DNA of 64,000 bases from Sphingobacterium tabacisoli (GTDB lineage: Bacteria; Bacteroidota; Bacteroidia; Sphingobacteriales; Sphingobacteriaceae). The position numbers and the translations under genes are program-made. The stretch covers positions 434,001 to 498,000 of the forward strand of contig NZ_JAEQMU010000002.1 of assembly GCF_017908035.1 (NCBI RefSeq), read 5' to 3'. Below are positions 34,469 to 44,386 of the stretch, in pieces; the first letter of the stretch is position 1, and every line of letters begins with the position of its first letter. The notes below the pieces were generated by a model. It saw only the letters and a list, made by a program, of their open reading frames with translations, did not search any database and was not told the DNA's origin.

Positions 34469-36103
34469 TTATAGACTGATGCCTCTCTTCCAAGGTATAA
34501 AGTCATCCTGTTGTAGTTGTACGGCTTTGGGCACTATCTCTCCGCTAGCGGTCTTGATACATAGTTCAAGGATGTCTTCCCCCATTTCCTGTATTGATTT
34601 TTGACCTGAGATAACACCGCCTGTACTAAAGTCTATGATATCTTTCATACGGGTAGCCACTTGGTCATTGGTTGCAATTTTCAACGTCGGACATATAGGG
34701 TTTCCTGTAGGGGTTCCTAGTCCTGTGGTAAATAGTATTAATGTGGCTCCAGATGCCGTTTTTCCTGTTGTAGCTTCGACATCATTACCAGGAGTACACA
34801 CGAGGTTCAGTCCAGTATGAGTTATGGGTTCGGTGTAATCTAGCACATCTACGATCGGGGAGTTACCTCCTTTCTTTGCAGCCCCATTACTTTTCATCGC
34901 ATCCGTAATCAAGCCATCTTTTATATTTCCAGGGGAAGGATTCATATGGAATCCAGAACCTATTTTCTCTGCGGCCTGTCCATAGCTTTCCATAAGTTTG
35001 ACAAACTTATCTGCATGTTCTGGATTACGCATTCTATCTAACAGCTGTTGTTCGACACCACAGAGTTCGGGAAATTCGGCCAGTAGGACGGAGCCTCCTA
35101 AGCCAACCAATAAATCAGAGGTGTACCCGATAGAAGGGTTTGCGGATATTCCACTAAAACCATCAGATCCACCACACTTGACGCCTAAGACGAGTTTGCT
35201 GAGTGGTGCCTCCTGACGCTCTATTTTATTCGCCTCAATGAGCGCATTGAACGTACCAGTCATCGCTTTTTCTAAGAGCATCGTTTCTGTTCCTACTGCC
35301 TGTTGCTCAAAATGTAATATGGGTTTGTCTAGCGTAGGATTCCTTTGTTTTAGTTCGTCTAACAATAGCTGCAGCTGTAGGTTTTCACAGCCTAACCCTA
35401 ATATGGTAGCTCCTGCTACGTTTGGATGATCGATGTATGCTGCTAATAGCTTGCCGAGTATTTGGGCATCTTCGCGGGTTCCTCCACAGCCACCTTCGTG
35501 TCTCAGAAATTTGATTCCATCGATATTCTTAAAAAGCCGTCTCTCTGTAGGTCTACTAGGGTTATCTAGGGTAAATTCACTTAATGTCTGACCATTATTG
35601 TAGGCGTCTACAAGATGCGCTACGTAATCCTTGTAAGGATTACTGATACTATAGCCTAGATTTTCGAGCATGGCTTCTTTGAGAATATCTAGGTTTCTGT
35701 TTTCACAGAATACTGTGGGAATAAACAACCAATAGTTTGCTGTTCCAACTCGGCCATCGGTGCGGTGATAACCTTTGAAAGTCCTGTTTTTGAAACGGGA
35801 TAAATCAGGTGCTTCCCATTGATGGCGATATCCTTGATAGCTGTACGGACTACTGGCATGAACAGTATTAGATGTATTGATAAGTTGACCGCAATGCATA
35901 CTTTGGGAGACCGATCCGACGACCTCTCCGTACATATATATAAGTCCTCCTGTTTGTAAGTCTTCTGCTAGGAACTTGTGTTTTGCTGGAATTTTCTCGG
36001 TTACGGTATATGTTTTGTCATTTATAGCGATAGATGCTCCTGCTTCTAATTCTTGTAATGCAATAATCACATTGTCTTTTGGATGTAGTTGTAGTGCTTT
36101 CAT
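34469..36103 (-). CDS. uxaA: Altronate dehydratase
   Basis: A protein of 544 residues converting D-altronate to 2-keto-3-deoxygluconate in galacturonate catabolism. An N-terminal SAF domain (about 1-90) precedes the large C-terminal UxaA/GarD domain (FKGYHRTDGRVGTANYWLFIPTVFCENRN, LRHEGGCGG, VLGVKCGGSDGFSGI with metal-binding Cys/His, and GNPICPTLKIATN). The start at 36103 is chosen because it forms an ATGA overlap with the uxaB stop and gives the normal N-terminus; a longer frame reads into uxaB. Confidence 0.95.
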   Translation of the reverse strand: MKALQLHPKDNVIIALQELEAGASIAINDKTYTVTEKIPAKHKFLAEDLQTGGLIYMYGEVVGSVSQSMHCGQLINTSNTVHASSPYSYQGYRHQWEAPDLSRFKNRTFKGYHRTDGRVGTANYWLFIPTVFCENRNLDILKEAMLENLGYSISNPYKDYVAHLVDAYNNGQTLSEFTLDNPSRPTERRLFKNIDGIKFLRHEGGCGGTREDAQILGKLLAAYIDHPNVAGATILGLGCENLQLQLLLDELKQRNPTLDKPILHFEQQAVGTETMLLEKAMTGTFNALIEANKIERQEAPLSKLVLGVKCGGSDGFSGISANPSIGYTSDLLVGLGGSVLLAEFPELCGVEQQLLDRMRNPEHADKFVKLMESYGQAAEKIGSGFHMNPSPGNIKDGLITDAMKSNGAAKKGGNSPIVDVLDYTEPITHTGLNLVCTPGNDVEATTGKTASGATLILFTTGLGTPTGNPICPTLKIATNDQVATRMKDIIDFSTGGVISGQKSIQEMGEDILELCIKTASGEIVPKAVQLQQDDFIPWKRGISL

Positions 36104-37524
36104 AAACGTTGCATGATTTGATGTATTGATACTGTTTCCAATTGTTGGAGATGCTGTTTTATCGCGGGAGCCCAAGACGGCCAAATCATAAGGTCTGTCC
36201 CCCAGATGGTTTTATTGGATAAGAATTCTTCTATTTTGTCAAAATTTAGATTTTTAAACTCATCAGCTAGGCTTTTGTCTTCTAACAGATGTATGTGTGT
36301 TTTCATCAGAAAAAGGTAGGCTGCAAATCCGAAGCTTATATATTGAGGAGCTTGCTCTTGAAATGCATACCAGTAGGATAACAGGGGTAGTACCCGGCTT
36401 TTTATTTTAGCATGGTAGTTTTGTGCAATACTGTTCCATTGATGTTCTATGAAGGGGTTTTTTAGCCGATCGATAATACTTTCCGAAAAAAGCTTTATAT
36501 CGTTATGTTGTATGCCTTTTGCTTCAAGAGAAGGTCTGATTTCTTGATGTATAAGTTGGTTAATGAATCGTTCGTAGTTTGAGTCCATAAGGCTGTCTTT
36601 CACAAAGCGATGTTGTGCTAGGAGTGCTGCGGCTGCAGTCAAAGTATGTGCGCCATTAAGTATCCTTAGTTTGATCTCTCGCACTGATGCTATGGATGGT
36701 AAGATGAAGGTATATGGGGAGGAGCCTATAAAAGAAAGCTCTTGTTGTACATAATTATCTTTACTTTCTATGGCCCAAAGGAAATATGGTTCTGCTGCGA
36801 TAGCTAATTTATCGGTGTAGGAAGACTCTTCCAGTGTAATTGCTCCAGGTACAATACGGTCAACTAATGTATTGCAGAAATAAACATGGGTATCTAACCA
36901 TTGGATAAATGCGGTTGGTAAGCTGTGACCTGTAGCTAGTTTTCTTACGATTTGTGCTAGTTTGACCGCATTGTCATCTATTAGCTCTGTGGGGAGTACG
37001 ATAGCTTTTGATTCGTCTGTAGCTCCCAAGTGCTGAAAACGTGCATAGAGATAGCTTGTCAATTTGCCAGGAAAGCTTTTCGGTGGAAAAGCAAAGAGGT
37101 CATCTTCTACATCCACAATTCCTTTCTCGGTCGTGTTAGATATGATGATATTTATTTGTTTGTTTTGGGCATGCTCGAGAATAGTATTCCATGAAGAGTT
37201 GGCATCGAGTATGTCATTTAAGCAGGTAATTATTTGTTGCGTTGTTGTTTCTTTATTGTTTTGGATACCAGCAGTACATAGAGTGTAGAGTCCATCTTGT
37301 TTTAAAAATGGTTCTATACTTCCTGTTTGAGTCGATTTGATCATTACAATTCCACCATTGAATGTGCCTGACCGATTGGCTTCTTCGATACAAAATGCAG
37401 GTAGGGCACGTAGCAGTACGCCTGTGCCAAATAGTAAGACACGAGTAGGTCGTTTAGGAGAGGAAAGGTGCTCCTGATCTACTTGATTGCTGATTTTGGG
37501 AAGATTTTCTCTGTTTAAATGCAT
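36100..37524 (-). CDS. uxaB: Tagaturonate reductase
   Basis: A protein of 474 residues of the long-chain mannitol dehydrogenase family. It reduces D-tagaturonate to D-altronate with NADH. An N-terminal Rossmann segment (RVLLFGTGVLLRALPAF), NIIISNTTEKGI, and a C-terminal helical domain with LRILNGAHTLTAAAALL carrying the catalytic lysine/histidine region expected for this family are visible. It precedes uxaA with a 4-base overlap. The isomerase uxaC, which makes tagaturonate, is not in this window. Confidence 0.94.
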   Translation of the reverse strand: MHLNRENLPKISNQVDQEHLSSPKRPTRVLLFGTGVLLRALPAFCIEEANRSGTFNGGIVMIKSTQTGSIEPFLKQDGLYTLCTAGIQNNKETTTQQIITCLNDILDANSSWNTILEHAQNKQINIIISNTTEKGIVDVEDDLFAFPPKSFPGKLTSYLYARFQHLGATDESKAIVLPTELIDDNAVKLAQIVRKLATGHSLPTAFIQWLDTHVYFCNTLVDRIVPGAITLEESSYTDKLAIAAEPYFLWAIESKDNYVQQELSFIGSSPYTFILPSIASVREIKLRILNGAHTLTAAAALLAQHRFVKDSLMDSNYERFINQLIHQEIRPSLEAKGIQHNDIKLFSESIIDRLKNPFIEHQWNSIAQNYHAKIKSRVLPLLSYWYAFQEQAPQYISFGFAAYLFLMKTHIHLLEDKSLADEFKNLNFDKIEEFLSNKTIWGTDLMIWPSWAPAIKQHLQQLETVSIHQIMQRL

Positions 37525-37609
37525 GGCTTAATGAACTTGATTACCGCTGGATATTAAAGTAATTGTTGCAATTCTATCCTTTTTTTAACAGTTAAAGAAG
37601 TAAATTAAT

Positions 37610-37698
37610 CGGTAGCGTTATCGGAACTATATTTGGCCATTTGATTGCAAACCTGAGGAGAATCTTATTTCTTTGAACCTATCGTCTGCATGAAGACG
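37610..37698. promoter_or_regulatory. Candidate operators between uxaB and the GH109 locus
   Basis: Two imperfect palindromes lie in the divergent promoter region: CGGTAGCGTTATCG (37610-37623; central CG as in LacI-family operators, 5 of 7 pairs) and CGTCTGCATGAAGACG (37683-37698; 7 of 8 pairs), 24 bases before the SusC start. They are the best seen targets for the LacI regulator at 49145-50164, but neither is proven. Confidence 0.35.
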
Positions 37699-37721
37699 GT
37701 ATTACTATAACCCTATTTATT

Positions 37722-40700
37722 ATGATGAGAAAAGAACTTTTAACGCGAGTCTTCTCACTTGGATTACTCGCACTTCTTGGGATACTACAGATTAGTCTGG
37801 CAATTGCGCAGGACAATGTATCCAGGAAATTCACCGTTATGGACAAGTCCAGTCAGACCGGGCTTGTCGGTGTATCATTAATTAACAAACGTACCAAACA
37901 ATCTACAGCTACCAATGCTACGGGAGAGGCTAATCTACAAGCTGCCTCGGGGGATCAGATTCAGATCCAGATGGTCGGTTATAAGACCTTGGTGCATATC
38001 GTTACATCTGCTCAGGAAGTCCGTGTTGAGCTGGAATCTCAGCAAGAGGCCATATCGGAAGTGGTAGTCACAGCATTGGGTATAAAAAGGGAGACTCGGG
38101 GACTCACTTATTCTACGCAACAATTGGCTAGCGATGCGGTAAACAACGTCCGGGATAATAGTGGTAATATTATGACCAATCTGACCGGTAAAGTGGCCGG
38201 CGCTACAGTAACTACAGCCTCTACCGGGCCAGGAGGTGCGGCACGGGTCGTGTTACGGGGTAATAAGTCGATTAATGGAAATAATAATGCTTTAGTGGTA
38301 GTCGATGGTGTGCCTTATGATAATACGGCCGGCCCTCAGGCGACTGGAACAACACCTAATTATGGTACCAGTGACGGAGCTGCGAATATCAATCCAGACG
38401 ATATTGAATCCATTAATATTCTAAAAGGACCATCGGCGGCGGCCCTGTATGGGGTAAGGGGAGCGAATGGGGCGATTATTATTACGACAAAGCAAGGACA
38501 AGCCGGACGTTATAGTATAGACTATAATGGTAGTGCATCACTAGACCAGGTCAATATGCTGGCTGATTTTCAAAACTCTTACGGACGTGGAAATGGAGGA
38601 AAGAAGGGGGTGAATATTGGCGAAAGTTGGGGCGAACAAGGTACTACTTATAAAAATAATGTAAGGGATTTCTATAGAAATGCTGCTACGTTTAATAACA
38701 GCATCAGCACTTATGGAGGGACTGAAAAAGTGCAGGGCTATATGTCGTACAGTAATAATAAGATCGGAGGGATATTTCAAGGGAATGACTTGAAACGGAA
38801 TACTCTGAATCTGCGACTGAATACGGAATTGATTCCAGGTCTTAAGACGGATGTAAAACTTAATTATGTCAATCAGCAGATTGCTAATCGACCTCGATTG
38901 GGTGATACAGGGATGCCGATAGAGGCCTATATCATGCCTAGAGATATGGATGACGCAGAATTGAAAGATTTTGAGACAATTGATCCCTCTGATGGTAAAC
39001 CACTGCGCAAGTATTGGTCGGGTTCTTCTATCTATGATAATCCTTATTGGAGTATAAACCGCACATCTGTCAATGAAGCTCGGGATCGGATTACAGCATT
39101 GGGTTCTGTTTCGTATGAACTGACAGACTGGTTGAATGTATTGGGACGTTATTCGTTTGATACATATAAGGATGTGATAGATGGATCATTCTATCATAGT
39201 ACGGTCTCTTTGGGCGACGTACGTGCTGGAGGTAAATATTATCAAACACATACCCAATATTCGGAACAGAATTTTGATTTCTTGTTGAACGGGAAGCACG
39301 AACTGAATGAGGATATTCAATTGAACTATACGGTAGGGACAAGTTTTTTGAAGCGAAAACATAATAGCTTTCAGAATATGGCCAATGGGCTGAGTATCCC
39401 GAACCATTTTTCTTTTTTAATGGCCACAACGCCTGAATTTAAGGATATTAAAAACTATGAGCGGCGGCTGAATTCTATTTATGCTAGTGCACAATTGGGT
39501 TTTTACAATAATATTTTCTTAGACCTTACTGCACGTAACGACTGGTCGTCTACATTGTCCCCGCCTCATAGTTTCTTTTACCCGTCCGCGGGTCTGTCGG
39601 TTGTTTTCCACGAATGGTTGGAACTCCCTGATTGGGTTACTTTTGGAAAAGCTAGAACGTCCTATACGAAAGTTGGAAATGATCCTGACCCTTTACTCTT
39701 GGCACAAATATATCAATTTGGCTTGGGTGCTGAAAAGGGATTTGTATTCAGAAGCGCAATCAAATCTATTCCCGACTTAAAACCTGAGGAAACTACCTCC
39801 TTTGAGGTCGGATTGGATATGAAATTTTTTAACGATCGGTTGGGATTTGATGCTACTTATTATAAGAGCAATACGGTCAATCAGCTGATGTACATCCCTA
39901 TGCCTATGGCTAGTGGGTTTAGTAGAGAGTATATCAATGCCGGTGATATCCAAAACAGCGGGTTTGAGATACAATTGACTGCTGTGCCTGTACAAAAGGA
40001 GAATTTTAAATGGAATACGGGAATCAACTTTGCGGCCAATACAAGTAAAGTCCTGAAACTACATTCGAAGACGAAGCGCATTGACGTCACAGCTAGTACA
40101 AAATATGCTACAGTGGTCGTCAATGAGGGGGGGAAATATGGGGACCTGTATGGACATAAGTGGAAACAGGATCCGGGTACTGGAAAATATGTTGTCGATG
40201 CTACGGGCTTGCCAGTTGTAGAAAGTAATCAAAAGTTGGGTAATTTTAACCCTGATGCATTGATTGGTTGGACGAATAGCTTCAATTACAAACGATTTAC
40301 ATTGAATACCCTTATCGATGCACGTATAGGAGGAGAGATTGTATCGGGGACTGCCGCTTATCTAGCTTCTTATGGTGTAGCTGAATTTACAGAGAAGTAT
40401 AGAGAAGGTGGTTTGATTCTGGATGCCGTACAGGCAGACGGTAGCGCTAATGCAGTGGCTATTACGGCTCAGCAATTATGGCAGAAAGTAGGGCAGAACG
40501 GTCGTGATGCCTGGGGCGATTTTTTTGTCTACGACATGACTAATGTCCGTATGCGCGAGCTGGCATTGGCTTACAAATTTGATGTAAGCAAGATTAAGGG
40601 ATTGCAGGCAGCCCAAGTGTCTCTAACGGCAAGAAATCTGTTTTTCTTCTATCGTGGTAAGTCTAAATTGGATATCCCAGGAATCGGTAAGATCAAAAAT

Positions 40701-40808
40701 CCTATTGACCCTGAAGGGGCGCTGGGATCTGGTAACTATCAAGGCGTGGAAGTTGGTCTTGCGCCAGGGGTGCGTACCTACGGTCTAAATCTTAAACTGA
40801 CATTTTAA
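37722..40808 (+). CDS. SusC/RagA-type TonB-dependent receptor (GH109 locus)
   Basis: An outer-membrane receptor of 1028 residues: signal peptide (about 1-30), carboxypeptidase-regulatory-like domain (about 35-110), plug (about 115-250, with LKGPSAAALYGVRGANGAI) and barrel ending in Phe. No STN domain is present, in contrast to the SusC at 1249, so it is not expected to signal through FecR; the LacI regulator fits instead. It begins a run of eight same-strand genes to nagA, with gaps of 95 bases or less. Confidence 0.96.
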   Translation: MMRKELLTRVFSLGLLALLGILQISLAIAQDNVSRKFTVMDKSSQTGLVGVSLINKRTKQSTATNATGEANLQAASGDQIQIQMVGYKTLVHIVTSAQEVRVELESQQEAISEVVVTALGIKRETRGLTYSTQQLASDAVNNVRDNSGNIMTNLTGKVAGATVTTASTGPGGAARVVLRGNKSINGNNNALVVVDGVPYDNTAGPQATGTTPNYGTSDGAANINPDDIESINILKGPSAAALYGVRGANGAIIITTKQGQAGRYSIDYNGSASLDQVNMLADFQNSYGRGNGGKKGVNIGESWGEQGTTYKNNVRDFYRNAATFNNSISTYGGTEKVQGYMSYSNNKIGGIFQGNDLKRNTLNLRLNTELIPGLKTDVKLNYVNQQIANRPRLGDTGMPIEAYIMPRDMDDAELKDFETIDPSDGKPLRKYWSGSSIYDNPYWSINRTSVNEARDRITALGSVSYELTDWLNVLGRYSFDTYKDVIDGSFYHSTVSLGDVRAGGKYYQTHTQYSEQNFDFLLNGKHELNEDIQLNYTVGTSFLKRKHNSFQNMANGLSIPNHFSFLMATTPEFKDIKNYERRLNSIYASAQLGFYNNIFLDLTARNDWSSTLSPPHSFFYPSAGLSVVFHEWLELPDWVTFGKARTSYTKVGNDPDPLLLAQIYQFGLGAEKGFVFRSAIKSIPDLKPEETTSFEVGLDMKFFNDRLGFDATYYKSNTVNQLMYIPMPMASGFSREYINAGDIQNSGFEIQLTAVPVQKENFKWNTGINFAANTSKVLKLHSKTKRIDVTASTKYATVVVNEGGKYGDLYGHKWKQDPGTGKYVVDATGLPVVESNQKLGNFNPDALIGWTNSFNYKRFTLNTLIDARIGGEIVSGTAAYLASYGVAEFTEKYREGGLILDAVQADGSANAVAITAQQLWQKVGQNGRDAWGDFFVYDMTNVRMRELALAYKFDVSKIKGLQAAQVSLTARNLFFFYRGKSKLDIPGIGKIKNPIDPEGALGSGNYQGVEVGLAPGVRTYGLNLKLTF

Positions 40809-40819
40809 TTAAAGAAACC

Positions 40820-42373
40820 ATGAACAGATCAATAATATATAGTTTGGTAATCAGTATGGGATTATTATCTTGTACCAAAGACTTCGAAAAAATAAATACG
40901 GACCCTGATAATCTAACAGAGGTGGGGCCACGCGAGCGGCCGTTTATGTTTGCTAAAGCCCAATCATCGGCAGCTATGAATCGCTCATTCTATCAGACGG
41001 TACAGAATTTAGGCCCAGATTTGTATGCGCAGTACTTTGCATTGACTACGACCTCATTCCGGACAGACCGTTATGCATTGACACCCGATTGGCAACGTCG
41101 TTTCTGGACAGTAGTATATGTGGATACGGCTCCACAGCTAAAATCTATTTTAGATAATGTCGAACCTGATTCAGGTGAGGCTGCATTGGCCAATATTCAA
41201 TGGGTGTATGCATTTCATAGACTAACGGACCAGTTTGGACCTATACCTTACTTTGATGCGGGAGAACCGAAGGATGTAATTCCTTATGACCCTGTGGATA
41301 AAATCTACGATGATTTTTTCAAAAGACTAACTACTGCGGTGGACAATCTGAAGGCGCTTCCTGCTGGAACGAAAGTTTATCAAGGGTATGAGTTGATGTA
41401 TGGTGGTGATATCAATAATTGGATAGCGTTTGCGAATTCTTTACGTCTTCGTCTAGCTTTACGTATCTCTAAGGTGGATGCCAGTCGAGCTAAAATCGAA
41501 GCTGAGGCCGCTGTAGCATCCGGTGTGATGGTAAATAATGGACAGAATGCTTCGCTTTCGAAATCATTGAATGGAAATGATACAAATGGCTTGTCTCAAG
41601 TGGCAGCATGGAATGAGTTTGCGATGAGTTCTACTATAGCCTCGTACTTAAAAGGCTATGTAGACCCCCGTATGGATAGGTACTTTCAGCCTAGTGTGAT
41701 TGGAGGTACATTTAATAGTTTGCGTAATGGGATGCCTGCAGCTGATCTGGGGATAGTACGGAATCAAGCCGGATCTAATTCTAATGTGGGCAGATATTGG
41801 GTGGAATATGTAGGAACGAGTTCGGTACTTACACCAAATTTGATTGCGCGTTTTCATATCATGTCTGCTGCGGAGTCTTATTTTCTACGTGCAGAGGGTG
41901 CACTGAACGGTTGGAATATGGATGGTACCGCTCAAGCCATGTATGAAGAAGGAGTCAAGTTGAGTATGCAGCAATGGGGGATAAGCGATGCCGGTCAAAT
42001 ACAAGGCTACTTGAGTTCTTCGGTACAGCCCGCTGCGCCTGGTGATTATCACAATTCTCCTGCAGTAGCTACTACTCCGGTGAAATGGGATGCTGATCCG
42101 GCGGTGCAACGTGAACAGATTGGAACACAAAAGTGGCTTGCTATCTATCCTGATGGTATGGAAGCTTGGGCGGAGTTTCGGAGATCGGGGTTTCCAAAGA
42201 TGTATAATCTGTTGAATTCGGAGAACGCAGATCTTCCTGTAGGCACTTTTATCAAAAGAATGCCATATCCTCTGACGGAGGAAACGAATAATTTGGAAGA
42301 GCTCACTAAAGGAAGGGCTTTGTTGGGAGGAAAGGACAATGCGGCAACACGTGTATGGTGGGATATTGATTAA
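40820..42373 (+). CDS. SusD-like surface glycan-binding lipoprotein (SusD-like_2 type)
   Basis: A lipoprotein of 517 residues with lipobox MGLLSC (about residue 17). It has FHRLTDQFGPIPYFDAGEP, YELMYGGDINNWIAFANSLRLRLALRIS (characteristic of this SusD subgroup) and YPDGMEAWAEFRRSGFPKMY near the end. It pairs with the SusC ending 11 bases upstream and would hold the glycan at the surface. Confidence 0.94.
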   Translation: MNRSIIYSLVISMGLLSCTKDFEKINTDPDNLTEVGPRERPFMFAKAQSSAAMNRSFYQTVQNLGPDLYAQYFALTTTSFRTDRYALTPDWQRRFWTVVYVDTAPQLKSILDNVEPDSGEAALANIQWVYAFHRLTDQFGPIPYFDAGEPKDVIPYDPVDKIYDDFFKRLTTAVDNLKALPAGTKVYQGYELMYGGDINNWIAFANSLRLRLALRISKVDASRAKIEAEAAVASGVMVNNGQNASLSKSLNGNDTNGLSQVAAWNEFAMSSTIASYLKGYVDPRMDRYFQPSVIGGTFNSLRNGMPAADLGIVRNQAGSNSNVGRYWVEYVGTSSVLTPNLIARFHIMSAAESYFLRAEGALNGWNMDGTAQAMYEEGVKLSMQQWGISDAGQIQGYLSSSVQPAAPGDYHNSPAVATTPVKWDADPAVQREQIGTQKWLAIYPDGMEAWAEFRRSGFPKMYNLLNSENADLPVGTFIKRMPYPLTEETNNLEELTKGRALLGGKDNAATRVWWDID

Positions 42374-42379
42374 TAATGT

Positions 42380-44380
42380 ATGCGATTCTATATCTATTTT
42401 CTTTTTATGATGGCTTCTACTTCTATGGCGATTGGACAGGATGAGATACCCGAGGTACTGGGGATACCAAAACATTTGGATCGGACAGCGAACTATGTAC
42501 AGCATAGATTGAAAGAGGTATGTATGCAACATAATGGTTCTAAAGAATCGATCTACGGATATGTGACTTCTCATCTCGGCTTAGATAAGGCGGAGATGGG
42601 AAGCTTGGATGTACAGGTGGTAAAGGAGATGGATCTAGGAGATTTTGTACTCCGTTATATTGTATTCCAAACGATGGAAGGGGTCTATGTTCCTGCTCAT
42701 TTGTATGTGCCAAAAGGAAAAGGTCCTTTTCCTGCGGTATTAAACAGTCATGGTCATTGGCCTAATGGTAAGTCAGGGGAGATTGTACAGCGGACGGCGC
42801 AGTTATTGGCCCGGAATGGTTATGTCTGTTTGACGATGGACGCTTGGGGCTCAGGAGAAAGGGGAGCGAACCATGTCCATGAGTATCATGGTGCGAGTTT
42901 AGGTTCGTCCTTACTTGATTTGGGGGTTCCCTTGATGGGGATGCAGGTCCTAGAAAATAAAAGGGCAATCGATCTGTTACAATCATTAGAATATGTGGAT
43001 AGTGGGCGCATTGCTGCGACTGGGGCTAGTGGTGGTGGTAATCAGACGTTTTGGATTTCTACTTTGGATGAACGGATAAAAGCGGCAGTGCCTGTGGTGA
43101 GTATTGGTACATTTGAATCCTATATCCTGAACAGCAACTGTGTTTGTGAGCTCTTACCACATGGATTGATGCATTTGGAAACAAGTGATATGCTGGCAGC
43201 GGTGGCGCCGAAACCTATTAAGATATTATCCGCATTACGTGATGGTAATGCCGCATTCAATGTGGGTGAAATGTTGCGCACATTTAATAAAGCCCAAACT
43301 TTTTATAGTGATATGCATGCCAGGGAGAATCTCGCTTATGAATTGTTTGATGAGAAGCATGATTATACACTACCTATGCGGTTGAGCATGTTAGACTGGT
43401 TTGATTCCTGTTTTGACGTGAAGAGAAATAAGGTGGATACCCTGTTTTATCAGATAAGGGATGCAGAGTTGCGTGTTTTAGATGATAATACACTGAAAAA
43501 CAAGGTGCCTACAACTTCATCTTATGTAAGAAAACGTGCCGAATACCTGTCGAAAGAGTTGCTGTCGGCTAGTCATTTAGATGCAAGGGGGAAAGTAGGG
43601 GAGTTGGCTAAAATGCTTCATGTAGAGCGAGATCGTGTTCAGCTTGCAGAATCTATACCTGATCAGGGAAAGTATCATCGCTTGGTTATTAGTACGGCGC
43701 AGGGCAAGTTAATACCTCTTGTGATAGAAAGTCCGGCAGAGGTGCCAAATAAGTTGAAAATAGTATTTGGTTCGAAAGGGAATAGGGAGGTCGCACCGGA
43801 AAAGATTTCAGGTTGGGTAAAAGCTGGTGAAACGGTGGTGTTGGTTGATCTTTTTGGCTTGGGCGAACGTAGCTCGACGAGTGCCGATCAGATCGATGGG
43901 CAGTTGCCTCGTTTTCATACATTGTCCCGATCGTTGTTATGGTTGGGAGAGTCCATGATGTCTATCTGGCTATCCGAGATGGATGTAGTTATCGGATACA
44001 TTAAAAAGGAGTTTCCGAATGCCGAAATCGAAGTAGTGTGCGACCGGGAGACTGCAGTCTGTGCCTTGATGTATGGAGCGATGTATCCTTCAGCTATGCA
44101 ATATCTCCTTTCTGATCTGCCTTACAGTTATGTGCCTGATTATGTTGCTGCAGCGGATCGAACAAAAGAGGGAACTAATATGGCGATCCATTTACCAGGT
44201 ATTATCTCTTGGGGGGATGTGCAGTTGTTGTTGGCTCTTGGAAAAGGTACATTCTATGTTGATGGATTGATCGGTACTTCTGGCCGAAAAGTCTTAAAAA
44301 GTGAACAGCTTGATTTTGAGTATAAGGTAAAGCGTCTAAAGGAATTGTTAAATAACGAAAGTGTAATTCACTTTAATTAA
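42380..44380 (+). CDS. Secreted alpha/beta-hydrolase (acetyl-xylan-esterase/Abhydrolase_7 type)
   Basis: A protein of 666 residues with a signal peptide (about 1-20). The first half is a full alpha/beta hydrolase: PAVLNSHGHWPNGKSGE (oxyanion region), TMDAWGSGERG, nucleophile Ser in ATGASGGGNQTF and a C-terminal histidine in FDEKHDYTLPMR. The second half (about 400-666) repeats hydrolase-like strands (VVLVDLFGLGERSS) but seems to lack a clear serine motif, so it may be a degenerate second domain. In this locus it may remove ester groups, for example acetyls from host or microbial glycans, before GH109 acts. Confidence 0.82.
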   Translation: MRFYIYFLFMMASTSMAIGQDEIPEVLGIPKHLDRTANYVQHRLKEVCMQHNGSKESIYGYVTSHLGLDKAEMGSLDVQVVKEMDLGDFVLRYIVFQTMEGVYVPAHLYVPKGKGPFPAVLNSHGHWPNGKSGEIVQRTAQLLARNGYVCLTMDAWGSGERGANHVHEYHGASLGSSLLDLGVPLMGMQVLENKRAIDLLQSLEYVDSGRIAATGASGGGNQTFWISTLDERIKAAVPVVSIGTFESYILNSNCVCELLPHGLMHLETSDMLAAVAPKPIKILSALRDGNAAFNVGEMLRTFNKAQTFYSDMHARENLAYELFDEKHDYTLPMRLSMLDWFDSCFDVKRNKVDTLFYQIRDAELRVLDDNTLKNKVPTTSSYVRKRAEYLSKELLSASHLDARGKVGELAKMLHVERDRVQLAESIPDQGKYHRLVISTAQGKLIPLVIESPAEVPNKLKIVFGSKGNREVAPEKISGWVKAGETVVLVDLFGLGERSSTSADQIDGQLPRFHTLSRSLLWLGESMMSIWLSEMDVVIGYIKKEFPNAEIEVVCDRETAVCALMYGAMYPSAMQYLLSDLPYSYVPDYVAAADRTKEGTNMAIHLPGIISWGDVQLLLALGKGTFYVDGLIGTSGRKVLKSEQLDFEYKVKRLKELLNNESVIHFN

Positions 44381-44386
44381 TGAACT

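Noticed and set aside
41885..42574. 229-codon minus-strand frame opposite susD
   Set aside because: Arg/Ile/Ser/His-rich product antisense to the SusD and esterase genes; a shadow frame.
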